DNA of 64,000 nt from positions 248,001 to 312,000 of the forward strand of contig QJNS01000026.1 of NCBI GenBank assembly GCA_004154925.1, read 5' to 3'. Positions 1-13,478 of the stretch are shown here, in pieces. The notes beneath the pieces were generated by a model. That model searched no databases. It was not told the DNA's origin and worked only from the letters and a program-made list of their open reading frames with translations. Source of the DNA: Monosporascus cannonballus (taxonomy: Eukaryota > Ascomycota > Sordariomycetes > Xylariales). How positions within the stretch are numbered: position 1 is the stretch's first letter; each line of letters starts with the position of its first letter. Both the position numbers and the translations under genes were made by a program.

Positions 1-48
1 CTTCTGAAAAATTGTTAGCCGAGGCGTCTTGTGGCCTTCAAGGGGATA
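1..48. mobile_element. Right terminus of a TIR DNA transposon (same family as 44698-46798)
   Basis: Positions 8-46 resemble the right end of the 2.1-kb TIR element at 44698-46798: AAAAATTGTT, a diverged middle part, then TGTGGCCTT, and GGATA with TA as the flanking dinucleotide (47-48). Read from the outside the terminus is TCCCCTTGAAGGCCACA, against TCCCCTTAAAGGCCACA at the left end of the other copy. Only the end lies in the window; the body would be to the left. Confidence 0.6.
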
Positions 49-185
49 AAACATGCGCCTACTCTCTCTCGGAGTCCGCTGCCCTCACCGCGGTCGATGT
101 CATGCTTTACCTCATCTTGATCAGGACCCCATTTTGGAGGTTGTGGCTGCGCCTGCGGCGCAGCAGCCGTAGCCACAGCTATAGC
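49..185. other. Short normal-GC stretch with a hairpin, no gene seen
   Basis: About 140 bp of ordinary composition lie between the transposon end and the AT-rich block. They hold a GC-rich imperfect hairpin: TGTGGCT (142-148) pairs with AGCCACA (171-177), and CTGCG (153-157) pairs with CGCAG (159-163) inside it. No coding signal was recognised. Confidence 0.4.
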
Positions 186-3100
186 TTTTGATTAAGAAAT
201 ATCTCAGGGGCCTAATGTATTAGTTAAATTCCTTTAAAAATAAGGTTTACAAAAATAACAAAACTTTTAAAATAGGGCCTGATAGCATATTATGATTTTT
301 TCGTTCCGTTAAATACGTTTTTATACAAATTCGCAAAAATTATTAATATTAATTTTAATAATATATATTCATGATAAAATTTTTAATATTTTAATTTATA
401 TAATTTAATATAAAATTAACATTTTTATTTTTAATATAATAATAGTTTTAATTAATACGATATAAAAATTATTATCATAAAAAAATAACTTAAACTTTTC
501 AGTAATATATATTATATTTTTTTAATTTTTTTAGGCCAATAAAATAATAATATAACTATATATATGAAAATAATAATATATAAAATTTAAAATTACTTAT
601 AATAAACTTTGAAATATTTTTTCTTAATTATTTAAATATAAATAATATATTTAAAAATTTAAAATAGATATTTTAAAATTTTAAATATTTAATTTTCCAA
701 ATTAAAACATTTATTTTTATCTAATATTTTTACCGGTTTTTTGCCGATATAAACGTAATTAACCTATATATTAATATTATATATAGGGCCGATAATCTTA
801 TAAATATTTTATGCCGTTAATTTATTTACTTTATATTAAGCGTTATATTTAATAAATAAGGCCGTATTTTACGAAAAAAAATAATTCGATATAATATATA
901 ATCTGGTTTTCAAAAAACTTAATATTTTCTTTATTATTAAAATAAATTTTGAAAAACCTGTAATTATTTAAACCTTTTCGTTAATAATTAATTTAATTAT
1001 TATCCAAATCGTATTATTAATTAAATTAATAAAAAATGTCAAATTTCTATATTAATAATTCGATATTTTATTTTTATTTTAATATCTGTAAATACGAAAA
1101 AACGTAATGTAAAAATATTTAACTATATAATTACCGGATAATATAATTATATTATTTTTAATTTTAAATAAATATCGAATAATAAATTTTAAAGTAATAT
1201 ATTAAATTTTATTTTTAAATAATAATATAATTAAATTATTATTTATAAAATATACGTATTATTAAATTAAAAATATTTTCAATTTAAATATATTAATATT
1301 TATAATTTACGTTTTATTTTTTTATTTATATATATTAATTTAAATATATAATAAATATTAATAATATTATAAAATAAATCGTAAAATGTAATAAATTTTA
1401 TTAAATTAATAATTTAATTAAATATAATTATAAAATGGAAATCCAATGTTTTAATATTAATCATTTCGAAATTAATATTATTATTTTCTTTATATTTAAA
1501 AATTCATATTTAAATTAAAGATATTTAAATTTTTAATAATTAACATATTTGGGCTATTAAGTAATATCTTTTTAATTTAATGTAATAATTTATATTTCAT
1601 TATTAAAAGTATTATTTATATTAATAATTAAAAACAAATTATAAATATTTACAATTTTTTATTTAGGATTATAATAAATCGGGGGTATTCAGTACAAATT
1701 ATAAAAAGAATTATTAAATTTTATAATTCTAAAATATATTACGGAAATTAAATTTACATATATAATAATGTAAAATAATTAAATAGTTTTATTTGTATTA
1801 TTATATTTATTATTCTTTTTAAATTAAATATAATTATTCCGTATATTAATTAAATAACATAATAAAATATACCGCAAAGTATTTCCATTTAGGATTTATA
1901 ATAATAATTTAATTAAACGATTTGTAATTAAAAAAATTAAATATAATTAATTATAAATAAATTATATTATTTATATTTTATTAAGTGTTCGATAAATATA
2001 AAATTAAAGTATTTATTTTTAAAAAAATTAAAATAACGAAAATAATTTAAGCGCCGCAAATTAAAAACTGTATTATTTATAAAAATATAAAAATTATAAT
2101 AAAAAGTAACGTAATAAATTTGAATAATAAAAAAACGATATATAATTTATTGCAAATAATCTTAATTAAAATAAAATAATTATCGAATTTTATTTTTAAT
2201 TTTTAACAGGTTAAAATATTAGTTATAAATTTCCGATATATAATAATTTTAATTTGCGATACCGGATAGAAATAAGGCCTTAATAATATATGTTATTTAT
2301 CGGCAAATATATATATAAAACGATTTTAATATATTTAAAAAACGAAATTATTATATTAAAAAAGGATTATAATAATTTAATTGCGGTTAAACCTTATTAT
2401 TATATATATACGTTTAATTTTTTTTTATATATCCGAATTCTTAAATTCGAAAATATTTACGTAAAAATAATTAAAAATTAATTCGGTAAAAATAATTATT
2501 TCAAAATTAATAAAGTTTTAATATAAACGATAAATAAACAAATTATTTTTTACGCGATTAATTCTGTTTAACGATAAAAGGGTAAAATAAATATTTATTT
2601 TTATTAAATATAAATGGTTTTTATTTAATAAATTCCCAAATATACTAAATAAAATTTAATGTTTATATTTAATTTAAAATATAATTGAATTAATTAAAGC
2701 GGTTTCCTGTTATAATAAATAATAATATTAAGATATTTTAAAAACCCGTTTATTTTTTATATTATATATAATAGACGGAAAAATTATATTTTCAATTTTA
2801 TAAAAAATATAAGTAATTTTTTATAAATGGCAAAATTCGTTTAATCGGAAATAATGGTATTATAATTTTATATTGCAAACCAATTTCAAAAAGTTACGGA
2901 TTATTATTACGTTATAAATTTAATAAACATAGGAAAAAATTATAAGGCTATTTTAAATTACCTTTTGTTTTAATTAAAATTTATTATATATAATTATTTA
3001 ATTTAAATTAATAATTAACAGTTTAATTATAATTTTAATAATTCCGGTATTAAATTATTATATAATTTATATACTTTTATAATTTAAAATTATAATTTCG

Positions 3101-4898
3101 GTTATAATAACGTTTATATTTATAAGTATAATTCGTAACGTATTAAATAATTTTAATTAAGAAATTATTGTATTTTTTTATTTATAATATTAGCATAAAT
3201 CTTATTATTTTTAAATATCTTTTACTTTTTAGTCCCATTTTCGTGACCGTATTTGTATTTATATAATTCGCTTATTATTATATTGTTACTAGAATTGCCG
3301 GCGTCGCTAAAACGTAATAATCCGTATTTTGATATTATAAATAATATATCGGAAAAAATATTAAAATAATAATTTTAATTAAAATTAATAATAAAAAAAT
3401 ACATTCGGTTTTGGCATAATATTACGGTCGTAAAACGCAATAATTATAAATATTTATATAATATTAATTAAAATTATTAATATCTTATATTTTATTAAAA
3501 ATAATTTTTATTAAATTTCAATTTATTAAACTTTTTACGGAATATTGATTTGTTTTAAACCGGATTAATTAAATACTGTAATAAATATATAATAATTAGT
3601 TAATTAAAAAATTTAATAAAAATTTATATTACGTAATTCAAATTATAATTTCTTACAGTTATTAATAAAATATCTTTCTAATTTATAACTTTCAATTTAT
3701 AATGTTAAATTAATTTTGTTTTTAATTTTCTTTCCGGCTTTTTTCTTTAAATTTACTATATTAATTTTTCAAATACCTTAGTCCAGGTCGAATAATTAAA
3801 GTAAAAAATTAATTATTCAAATAAATAAATAATATAAATATTTTTTCGCCGATATTAAAAAAATTCTTTTTTGTTATTAATATAATTATTTTAACGTCCG
3901 TTTTTTAAACATTAATTCAAAATATTTAAAATCCCGGGTTTATAATAAATCTTTATTAATTATATTTTATAATTTTATGTTTTTTGCAATTAAAATTAAT
4001 ATTTATCGGCGTACGCTTTTGATTAATATTTTTTAAAATTATCTATATATCTTATAATTATTTTGTTAAGAATTTTGGTAATTATATTTCTTTTCGAACT
4101 AAAGTTTTTTAATTCTCTTAATACAAGTTAACGGCCGGATTTAACTTTTTTTTTTACCGCGTTTTTCCTTTATTAGCGTAATTAAGTCCTTGGCTGGTTT
4201 TAAGAATTTCTTTATATCAAAATCTTATATAAATATAATAATAATTGGATATTCCGGGTAATTGCCAAAATCTTTAATATTAATATCGAATATACTGCGA
4301 TATTAAAAAGTTTAATTTTTATATGAAATTATTTATTCGGCAACTAATTACGTATAATTACGGATTTTTGTTTTATCAAATATTATAAAAATAATATCCA
4401 TATATTATATATTATAAGATATAGTATAATTTTATATTCCCTTTAATTAAAATTATATAATTATTATATTTCGAATATTATTTATATAATATAAATTATT
4501 ATAAATTATTAATTTTCGAAAACACTTAACGCCCCGAATTATATGGCTTTTTAAAAATATATGCCGGTTAAATTTATAATATAAAAAATATTTATTTTGC
4601 AGTTTTAAAAACTTATTATTTAATAATTTGTCTTACTCGTATTAATAATTTTATTATTATATTTTGGTATAAAAAAAGAGTAATATTATATATTATTTAA
4701 TAATTTTTTCAGGATGTAATAAACACGAAATTTCAAACTTATTACAATAGATAAATATATTTTTATGAACGTTTTATAAGTTATATATATATAATCGAAA
4801 TTCGGAATATTTACTGAAATATTATTCCAAAATTATAATAAATAAGATATATATTAATATATATATAACGGTAAATAATCTATGTTTTTGGGCATATA

Positions 4899-4967
4899 AT
4901 AATAAAATACATCGGATAAAAACCTTATTATAATAAAATACATCGGATAAAAACCTTATTATAATAA
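4899..4967. repeat. Perfect 31-bp tandem duplication
   Basis: A 31-bp unit containing ACATCGGATAAAAACC occurs twice in a row without a mismatch (4899-4929 and 4930-4960), followed by the first bases of a third unit. Identity inside heavily mutated DNA suggests the duplication arose after RIP had ceased there. Confidence 0.85.
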
Positions 4968-7900
4968 CAATTTATTACATAATTATTTAATTTAAGAAAA
5001 TCTTTTTTTATAAATTAGGGCAAAATTTAAAAAATAATGTATATAATAAAAGCTAAGGTACGGAAAATGGCGCCGTAATTAATATAATTTATATCGAAAG
5101 TTAATTTAACGCCGTTATAATTTTTATATATTTCGTAAACATAATTACTGTATTTTGTTTTATTAAATAATAATTATATTATTATAATAATTACATAATA
5201 TTAAATCTATATAAATAAATAATTATAATTAATAAATCGAATAATATTATAAGTTTATAGATATATATTCGATTTATTTAAAATTAAAAATATAAATAAT
5301 AAATATAAAATATAATAAATAAAGTAAAATTCGTATACTGAATAATTATTAAATATATTGTTAGTATTAATAAGGAATATATTAGGATTTATAATATAAA
5401 AATAAATTTTACAAATAATTATTAAATTATAGAAATATTTTAATGTAATATATATAATTTAAATTAAAATGTATATAAATTTTAAAATTATATAATTATA
5501 AATTTATAAATTGTTAAATTTATATAAATTATTAAGTATTAAGTAAAAACTTAATATTTTCTTTTTTATAACGAAATAATAACTTATATAGAAAAAACTT
5601 AATAATTATATATAAATTATATTAAGTGTATATTTTGGTATTAATTTTGTAATATAATTTATAAAAGTATTCCGATTAAATGTATATTAAATATTATTTA
5701 TTTAACTATAATTTCTTATAATTACAAATATTTACTATATTTTAATATTTAAAATTAGGTTATTTACGATATTATAATTATTATTTAATTTGTTTTTACT
5801 TAATATTCAAATTTTATATTATAATAAATACTTTTATATATTTTACGATATTATAAAGAGTAAATAAATTTCTTGCTGATATAATAAAGGTAATTTCCGG
5901 TATGACTCCTAATAATATATCTTAAATAAATTTAATAACCCTGTTCGCTCGGCTAAAAGAATTAAATTTATTAATAATATTTTTAAAAAATAACTTATTT
6001 CCGAAAAATAACCTGCCTTTAAAAAATAACCTTAAGAACAGATAACAAAATCCTTAACCAAAAAATAACCGGAACCGGTATTAAAATAAGTTGCGATAAG
6101 GCGAAACCGATAACGTAATTTTAATTAAAGCATTTTCGTATTAATTAAGTAACATTTAATTATCTTAAGATATAAGATATTATTTATTGAAAATACATAA
6201 TATATATTACCGATTTCAAATTTTAAGTATATGCCATAAAATTATATTAATATGGCGAAAACTTAAAACCAATAAATACCCCATATTTTGGCATTTATAC
6301 GAATATATTTTAATTAACAAAATCATATAATTATTAAAAATTTATAAATTCGGTAATATTATACAAAACTTATATTATAAATAAGATTTTGTATTACGAA
6401 AAAATACGGTTTTTATATAAATATTATATATTAATAATATAATTCGGAATGTTTTTTATAATAATAATCTGCAGAATAAACTTTACGTTATAACAAATTA
6501 TATTAGCCCTTTAAATTATTAAATTATTAAATTAATTCTGGAACTTTAATTAATTACGGTTTTTATAATTTAACAAAAAAGTTATATAAATTAAATAACA
6601 TATTAATAATACGAAAAAAAGTTTATAACTTTATAAACCGGGCTGTTTAATTACAAAATATATATTATATAATTATTTTATATATATTATAATTTACGGA
6701 ATTATATAGGTAATAAATATATAAAATACGCATAAAAACGTAACAAAATATATTTATACGTAATTCTTAAATATTTAATATTGTTATATAATTCGAATAA
6801 AAATTTCCAAAAACTTTAAACGTAAAAACTGTACTTAAAAGAAACAAAATCTTAAAATTTAAAAACGTAAAAACATTTATTAATATATAAATTATAATAA
6901 TACCCGAAAAAAATAAAACGAAGGGGAAAAATCTTAGAAAATACATAAAAATATTAATTGATAAATTAATTATAAACGGGGTATACGAATTAACGCGAAA
7001 TTATACATTATATTTAATTATAAATAATACGATATTTTTATATACTTTTATCAAAAACAAAATATTCGAACAAAATATAATTAATAAGAATTACGTAAAT
7101 AATAAACTTAATTAATTAAAATTATATAAATAATAAAAATATATTAACATTAAAATTATAATATAAATATTATATTATTTATAACGAAATATAAAATAAA
7201 AAAAATAAATAATTATATTAACGGTTCGTTTCAGTCCTATAAGTCTTTATTTTACTTATTTAATAATGATAACGATAATAAAGAACCGTTTTAATTAAAA
7301 TTATTAATTAAGTTATTAATAATTTGCACCATATGATTATAACTTTTTTTCATATATAAAATATTCCGGTTATCCGAAATTAAATTATTTCTAATAAATT
7401 AAATATTAAAAGTGGCTCGGATAATTATATTAAAATTATTTATAAATTAATTTTTAATTTTTGCCGTATTTAACTAATTAAACCCATTTACGTTATTAAT
7501 AATAAATTCGGTATTACTCAAATCGATAAACTTAATTTCTACAATTTTATGTCCTACGGCCAAAATATATTTTCAAATCTTAGCCGTTTTCTTTAATCGA
7601 AAATAAATATTCCTCAATAAATTAAAAATTTCGAAATAAAAATTAAACGCGTTTAAGGATTTTATTACGAAAATCTCGAATAACGTAACGCTTATTTCGT
7701 AAAAAAATATAATATTTAATTAAAAATAAATTTCGAAAAGAAATACTATTAATGTTATATATATTATTTTTCAACCGGCGGAATTTCTTAACAAATTACA
7801 AATTACAATATTTGCTTTTTCGATTAAATATTTTTTATATTTTCTTTTTAAGTTTTATCGGAACTAAATTTAATATTAAAATGATATTAATAAATAATTA

Positions 7901-10385
7901 ATTTAATATTATAAGATATAATATTTAATCAAAATAAAATATGTTTTTACCGTAATTAAATTAATCGGCCTTATAAAAAATAATAAAATCATTATTAATC
8001 GTTTAATATAATTAATAGTATTATATTATATAATGTACAAAAAACATAAATAAATCTGGGCTTTTTAAAAAAAAGTTTAATAATTTCGAAATCTTTTATT
8101 AATAAAAGTAATATTAATTAATAGTTAATTATTATTTTTAATAAAGTTAAAAAATCTATTACCTTATAAAATATCGGCCGTATTAAAAATATTTCGGGTT
8201 TTATAATTATTCGATAAACAACTTAATTCGGTATATTTTAACTAAAATTACACAACCTAAAAATAATACAAATAAATTATATTATTAAGTTAAAAAAAAT
8301 AAAATACTTAAAAATTATTTATTAAATTATTTATATTATTAAATAACGCATTATTAAGAAATAATAATAAAGGATTTTCGTTAGAAAAATCTTTATTTAC
8401 TATTACGTATCAATTAGAACTTCTTAATACCTTCTTTATTTATCTGACATAATCAAAATATTTAAAAATTACGTTATATATAATAAATTTAAATTCCGTA
8501 ACGGTCACCCGGAAATATATATATTTTATAAATTTGGTAAATTTAATTTTCGAAAAAAAGTTTTTAATCGAAATATTTCGGGAAATTTTATATACGTTAA
8601 ATGTTTTTATTATAAATAATTGGTATCGGATATGTAATTGCTATAAAAATAACGTAAATATATAAATATTATATATATAAAAAATAAAAAGAATAAAAAA
8701 TAAGATTTTAATAATTTTTAATATCATTACGTTATTTTACTTAACAATTTACTGTCCGTTTTTAAAATTATTTATGTTTTATATATCTCGGATATATTAT
8801 CGGGCTAATAAGTATATATAACTATAAGGAATAATTTATTTACATATAAAATAAAAAAAACGAATTACCGTTTTCTATTATATAAATCGGTTATTTCGGT
8901 GTAATTGGCGTATATTTTCCGAATAAAAATAATTATTTTCTAAATTCTATAAATAAGATAAAAACATTTCGAAAATTAATAAATTTTTTTATACTTATAT
9001 ATTCCCTAGAAAAACTTTTGAAAAATATTTTAAATACTATTAATAATACCTTTATTTTCGTTAATTATATTTAACGATATCGAACGACGTTTATTATACG
9101 GAATACGTTTTAATTTAAAAAAACCGAAAAACCTTTATTTATTATATTTATAAAATATATTAATAAAAACCAAAAAATAAAATCCGCATAATATTAATTA
9201 CGAATTAACTAAAAATATTAAATAATACCAGATAATATTATAATATTTTAAAAATTTATTTTATTTTACAATATTAATGAAACCGGAATATAAATTATTT
9301 TAATTTTCCTTTAAAAATATAATTATCATAACTGGAAAAATAATAATAGTATTTTATATAATAATATTATATTAAAATATGATATTACGAATATAATTTT
9401 AAATATTAAAATTATTATATTAAAATACGATATTACTCTATTATACCTTATTCTAAAACGTAACCTTTCTTAATTAAAATTATATAATTATAAAGACATT
9501 AATATAATTGCTTTTAATTTCTTTATTAATTAAATTATATCTTTATTTAATATATAATAACTTTTATAAATATTTAATTTCTTTAATATATTAATATTTT
9601 TCTGTAATAAAACGGAAACTAAGAAATATTTGCTTAATAAATAAAATAAACAATTATTATAAATTTTAGAAATTATTTTAACGATAATATTTAAAATTAT
9701 AAAACAATTATATAAAAATATCCGGATTATTATTATTACGAAACCGTTTTTTTTGTTTTATATTATAATGTTTTTTTTTAAAAAAATATATAATTATTTA
9801 ATTTAAGAATTTAAATTAATTCAAAATAAATATTTTTATAAATATTAATTTTTATTTAAAATTATGTAAGTTATTTTAATTTCAAATGATATTCTTTTAA
9901 TAAATAATAAAATCTAGGCCTTTTTATAAAAATTATAAATTTTTTATATAATATATTATAATATTTGTATATAACGAGATCTTAATTAGCCGAAATTAAA
10001 AATTCCTATTAATATTTATATATTAATACTTTTTAACTCGTTTATTTTATTTTTAAAGTATTAATTAATTAATTAATTAAAATAATTAAATTAATAATTC
10101 GGCTAAAATTATCGTAAATAATATAATTACGAATAAACTTTTTAAACGTTATATTAATCTTTTTATATCAACATCAAAAATTTAAAGTATGCGTACGTAT
10201 ATTTTATTTTAAAGGTATAACCCAATAAAATAATAAAAATTCGGACAAATTATATTTTGAAAGGAAAAATAATAATATAATAAGTTCGGGTTATAATTAT
10301 TATATAATTTATAATTTAAAAATAACAAATAAATCCTAATTAGGATTAAAATAATATTAATAATAAGTTATAACAAAAATAACGG

Positions 10386-10408
10386 TATATATATATATAT
10401 ATATATAT
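10386..10408. repeat. (TA)n microsatellite
   Basis: An uninterrupted run of TA dinucleotides about 23 bp long near the right edge of the AT-rich block. Confidence 0.9.
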
Positions 10409-10635
10409 TTATAAAAAACGTTTTATTATTAAATTATTACGGATTTTTGTTTTTTTGAAAAAATAAATAGATTAAACGAAGCCGTTTTTACGTAATTATT
10501 ACTTAGGCCTCGTTAGTTCGTTACGGGGATTTTGGATTTGATTCGTTAATATTTAACGTTGTGGAGCGGTATTTGAGTGACTTTGAAAAAATTGGAAAAA
10601 CGAGCCAGGGAGGCCTGAGCTAGCTGAGGTAAGTC

Positions 10636-11166
10636 ATGCTCCAGGTGTTCGTTATGGATGGTCTCATCGAAGCAAACGTCCCGCCCTTGACTTCAAGTGG
10701 TCGACCAATGATCTCTATCACCATTGTCATATTTACGCTGCCATCGTTATGGGTCTCGATGCGAATATGGGCGCGGCGATCACGACGATTGTCGCCATTC
10801 TTCTCGGAAGATATTTTCTGTTATCCTGCGCTGGTCAGCACCGAATCGTTTCTGCAATTTCACAGCCACTAACGGGAGTAGCTCTCTTACCTTGGTGCAT
10901 GTGTAAATTATATCTGCAGTCAGTTTCGCACACTAAATATGAATCCTTGCTGTTCTAACCATAGTCTAAGTGTATATCATCGGTGGTTTTGGTTACCACA
11001 TAGCACAGCTCCAACCGTATCACAAGGAACGCTTTTTTAAGACCATCTTCACTCCTCAGGTTATGTACGCGCTGTCCTTGGGTTCACCAAGCTCGGTATC
11101 GCCGCAAATTTCAAGAGGATCTTCTTTACAAGTCATTTTCGTATGGGGACCTACTTAGCCATGGCC
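10636..11166 (+). pseudogene. Fungal rhodopsin-domain integral membrane protein, N-terminal half (interrupted)
   Basis: This is the 5' part of a seven-helix fungal rhodopsin-domain (Fung_rhodopsin) membrane protein, a large family of mostly uncharacterised fungal proteins. Reading from ATG 10636 there is a hydrophobic helix followed by VSMRIWARR, as at the end of helix 1 in the family. Further on are GFGYHI (about 10988-11005), a hydrophobic stretch with VMYALSLG, and then in the next frame FTKLGIAANFKRIF (about 11081-11122), matching the family pattern K-L-x-I-x-x-F-x-K-R-I-F. The parts lie in different frames: introns may explain some changes, but the switch near 11080 is in the middle of a conserved helix and looks like a frameshift. 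The frame runs to GTYLAMA at 11166, where a hAT-type element begins; it resumes in frame at 41041. N-terminal exon limits are uncertain. Confidence 0.7.
11159..11166. repeat. Left 8-bp target site duplication CCATGGCC
   Basis: CCATGGCC directly abuts the left terminal repeat at 11167 and is repeated exactly at 41039-41046, just outside the right terminal repeat. Eight base pairs is the duplication length made by hAT transposases. Confidence 0.9.
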
Positions 11167-11260
11167 TAGGGTTTGCACTACCCACCCACCCACGCTAAAA
11201 TTTCCACCTACGAGTACTTACGCACCCCTGCCAACCACCTACGGGTGGTTAGCAAAGATG
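11167..11260. repeat. hAT left terminal and subterminal region
   Basis: TIR TAGGGTTTGCA is followed by CTACCCACCCACCCACG and further CCACCTACG-type motifs, then a hairpin with AACCACC (11233-11239) pairing with GGTGGTT (11244-11250). This end has escaped most RIP: its composition is ordinary up to about 11260 and then drops sharply to AT-rich. Confidence 0.75.
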
Positions 11261-12479
11261 TGTTGATAAAATGAAATTATTTACAGATTAGTTACTCATA
11301 AATATATAAAATATAAATTAATTCATTACCTATATATATTTATTTTAATAATTAAAAATTGATTTCATAAATGTAATATAAATTAAATATTTTAAAAATA
11401 AACCCTTTTTATAATTTAACGCTATTTGTTTTGTACTATATTTTTAAATACTAATTTGTAAGTTGAAATATTGAATTATTATATTTGAATTAAATTAATG
11501 TTATTGTTAAATTAACGGCAACAAACTATTCTATAAATTTATATATTAATAATATATTTATAATATTTAATTGTTAGTTATTAATGTAATAAACAATAGT
11601 ATTTTTATTATTATAATAATTTATTTATTAATATCTTTTAATTTATTCTTTAAAAATTTAAATAGTTTGCAATAATTCTTATGAATATTGTTGAAAATTA
11701 ATTAATTCTTCTTATTTAGATATTAAGAAAAACAATTCCTTTCGGTAATTTCTATGCGTAGTTTTAAAATAATATATTTTTTATTAGTTGCATAAAATAA
11801 ATCATATTTTATTATAATTTTATTATTTTTTACAATTTCTTTCAGATATAAGTTGATTAAATTCTTTACCATTATTGTTACTGTATATAAATTTCCGTAA
11901 TTCTTATAAATAAGTTAAATTCGAAAATAAAATGGTTATATTAAAAAGAATAAAAGAATTTAATTAATTTTAAAATTTGAATTATATAAGAAAGAAAGAT
12001 ATTTTGTATGTAAAAAAACAATATATATATGGTAAATATAATGTATATTAATAATGCTTATGATTAAATATATAAATACATTAATAAAAGTGGAATTAAA
12101 CATATTTTTTTATTTCTTATAAACTTTCAATAATTAATTATTATAATCGAATATCCGTTCCTTTAAAACAATTCGAAATAATTTCGTATATAATATATTA
12201 AAATAAAACTGTTAATATTTACGAATTTTTCTAAATATAATAATTTTTAGAAATTAAGCAATAAAGTTTAATATATTTACTTTTAAGTTTTTACTATTCA
12301 AATTATTTAATTATATTGAATATATACATTAAAGGTTTTGTAATTATCTGCGTAGTTATATTTTCATATTTAATCCCATTTTTATTTTTAAAAAAATAAT
12401 ATTAGTGTTTTTAATTCACGAAATTATATATACTGTAAAATTATGTTTAATATATTAATTAATATAAATAGTAATAAAC
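11261..12479. other. AT-rich interior of the hAT element, no gene seen
   Basis: RIP-degraded sequence between the hAT left end and the first gypsy A LTR. No open frame or protein motif was recognised. Confidence 0.5.
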
Positions 12480-12916
12480 TGTAACGGCTAAACGGTTTAA
12501 CGAATTATTAAATCTAAGTCGTACAGGTTTATGTTAACAGAAATTTTGTGGGAATCTGAACACAAAATATAATAACGTATTACGTTTCGTAATATTAAGA
12601 ACGTTTTCAGTAACGTTATTTTATTATAAGCTAAAACTATCTAACTTATGAAAACAATAAGCGTATTATACTTAAATATTATTGCCTATTTTTTGCTAGA
12701 TTATTTAGATTTCGCAATAATCTTAATACTTCTATTTTTCGAAAATTTCGTAATAATTTTAATAATCCTACTTTTCGTAAATTTCGTTATAATCTTAATA
12801 ATCCTGTTTTCGTAAATCTCGTAATAATCCTAATAGTCGTATTACGTAATGTTTTTTCCTGGTGCTTTATTTACTTTGTTCATTTTAAAATATAATAAGA
12901 TCGTCGAGTTATAATA
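12480..12916 (-). repeat. Gypsy A copy 1, left (3') LTR
   Basis: It begins TGTAACGGCTAAACGG and ends next to the polypurine tract. It contains about four imperfect units of roughly 36-40 bp around TTTCGTAATAATCTTAATA (about 12710-12850), against about two in the right LTR, which explains the length difference. Confidence 0.8.
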
Positions 12917-13244
12917 CGATCCTCCTTTTCTTAGGCCTTTTATTCTAAAAATTACTTTGTAAGTATTTAGCTTATTATAAGAAGTCGTATTAAGAAATAT
13001 ATTAAACCTTTTTCTACGGCAAAAAACTGCTGAATATAATTTTTTAATTACCGCAGTTCTTTTTATTAACCTTATCGAAATAACGCCTTATTCTTATTGT
13101 AACCGACTAATACTAGAATGTAAATTATCGAAAAACGACTTTTCTCGTCATTTGTCCTACGTTTGAAATAACCAATCTAATTATGACGTCCGAGGTCTTA
13201 GCCCAGAGCAGCTATAACGCGTCGTTATTTAACATCGGAAATTA

Positions 13245-13478
13245 AAATTAGAACTGGAGGTTGTTAAGGAAAAAGTTAACCGGGTTATTTCGGAAACTAA
13301 TACCTATTTACGTCGTTTACGTAAACAAAAGAAAATATGGTATAACAAGATAATAAAAGCCATGTTCCGTGATATCGATAACTTAGAGGAACTAGAAAAG
13401 TTAAAGCGTAACAAAAAACAAATCGAATTAAAGGCTACCGAGGTTACGTCGGCAAGAACCGCGCCCTTTTTCAACTAG
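13245..13478 (+). pseudogene. Open coiled-coil-like coding remnant, antisense to gypsy A pol
   Basis: On the plus strand, opposite to the RT of this element, 78 codons stay open and read like a charged helical protein: KLELEVVKEKVNRVI, then YLRRLRKQKKIWYNK, then LEELEKLKRNKKQIE, ending in a stop at 13476-13478. The heptad spacing of Leu and the Lys/Arg/Glu content suggest a coiled coil. The passage resembles the basic, leucine-rich C-terminal segments seen in proteins of fungal transposons, but the family cannot be named. It lies between the pol remnant and the 3' LTR, and is less mutated than its surroundings. It could be an extra ORF of element A or a fragment of another element. Confidence 0.4.

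Larger units (their letters stand above)
186..10512. repeat. 10.3-kb AT-rich, RIP-mutated block of unidentified repeat origin
   Basis: Extremely AT-rich sequence without any open frame of note. The C and G that remain sit mostly in CpG, while CpA and TpG are rare, which is the composition left by RIP acting on repeated DNA. A possible pair of inverted ends is present: GGGGCCTAATGTATTAGTTA near 207-226, and the complement of 10493-10512, which reads CGAGGCCTAAGTAATAATTA. These share GGCCTAA and a following GTA-rich part. No target duplication or protein motif was recognised, so the class of element is unknown, and the block may contain several nested elements. Confidence 0.6.

Noticed and set aside
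2290..2481. 63-codon open frame in the left AT block
   Set aside because: Composition is almost only Ile, Lys, Asn, Tyr and Phe, as expected from RIP-mutated DNA; no motif.
186..10512. Mitochondrial DNA insertion or centromere core
   Set aside because: No mitochondrial gene was recognised, and the retention of CpG with loss of CpA is typical of RIP. A centromeric role cannot be excluded, but nothing in the sequence supports it.
10618..10652. Similarity between the start of the rhodopsin gene and 41922-41956 (TAGCTGA...GCTCCAGGTGTT)
   Set aside because: Only about 30 bp with several mismatches; could be chance, with no matching ends or duplication to support an event.
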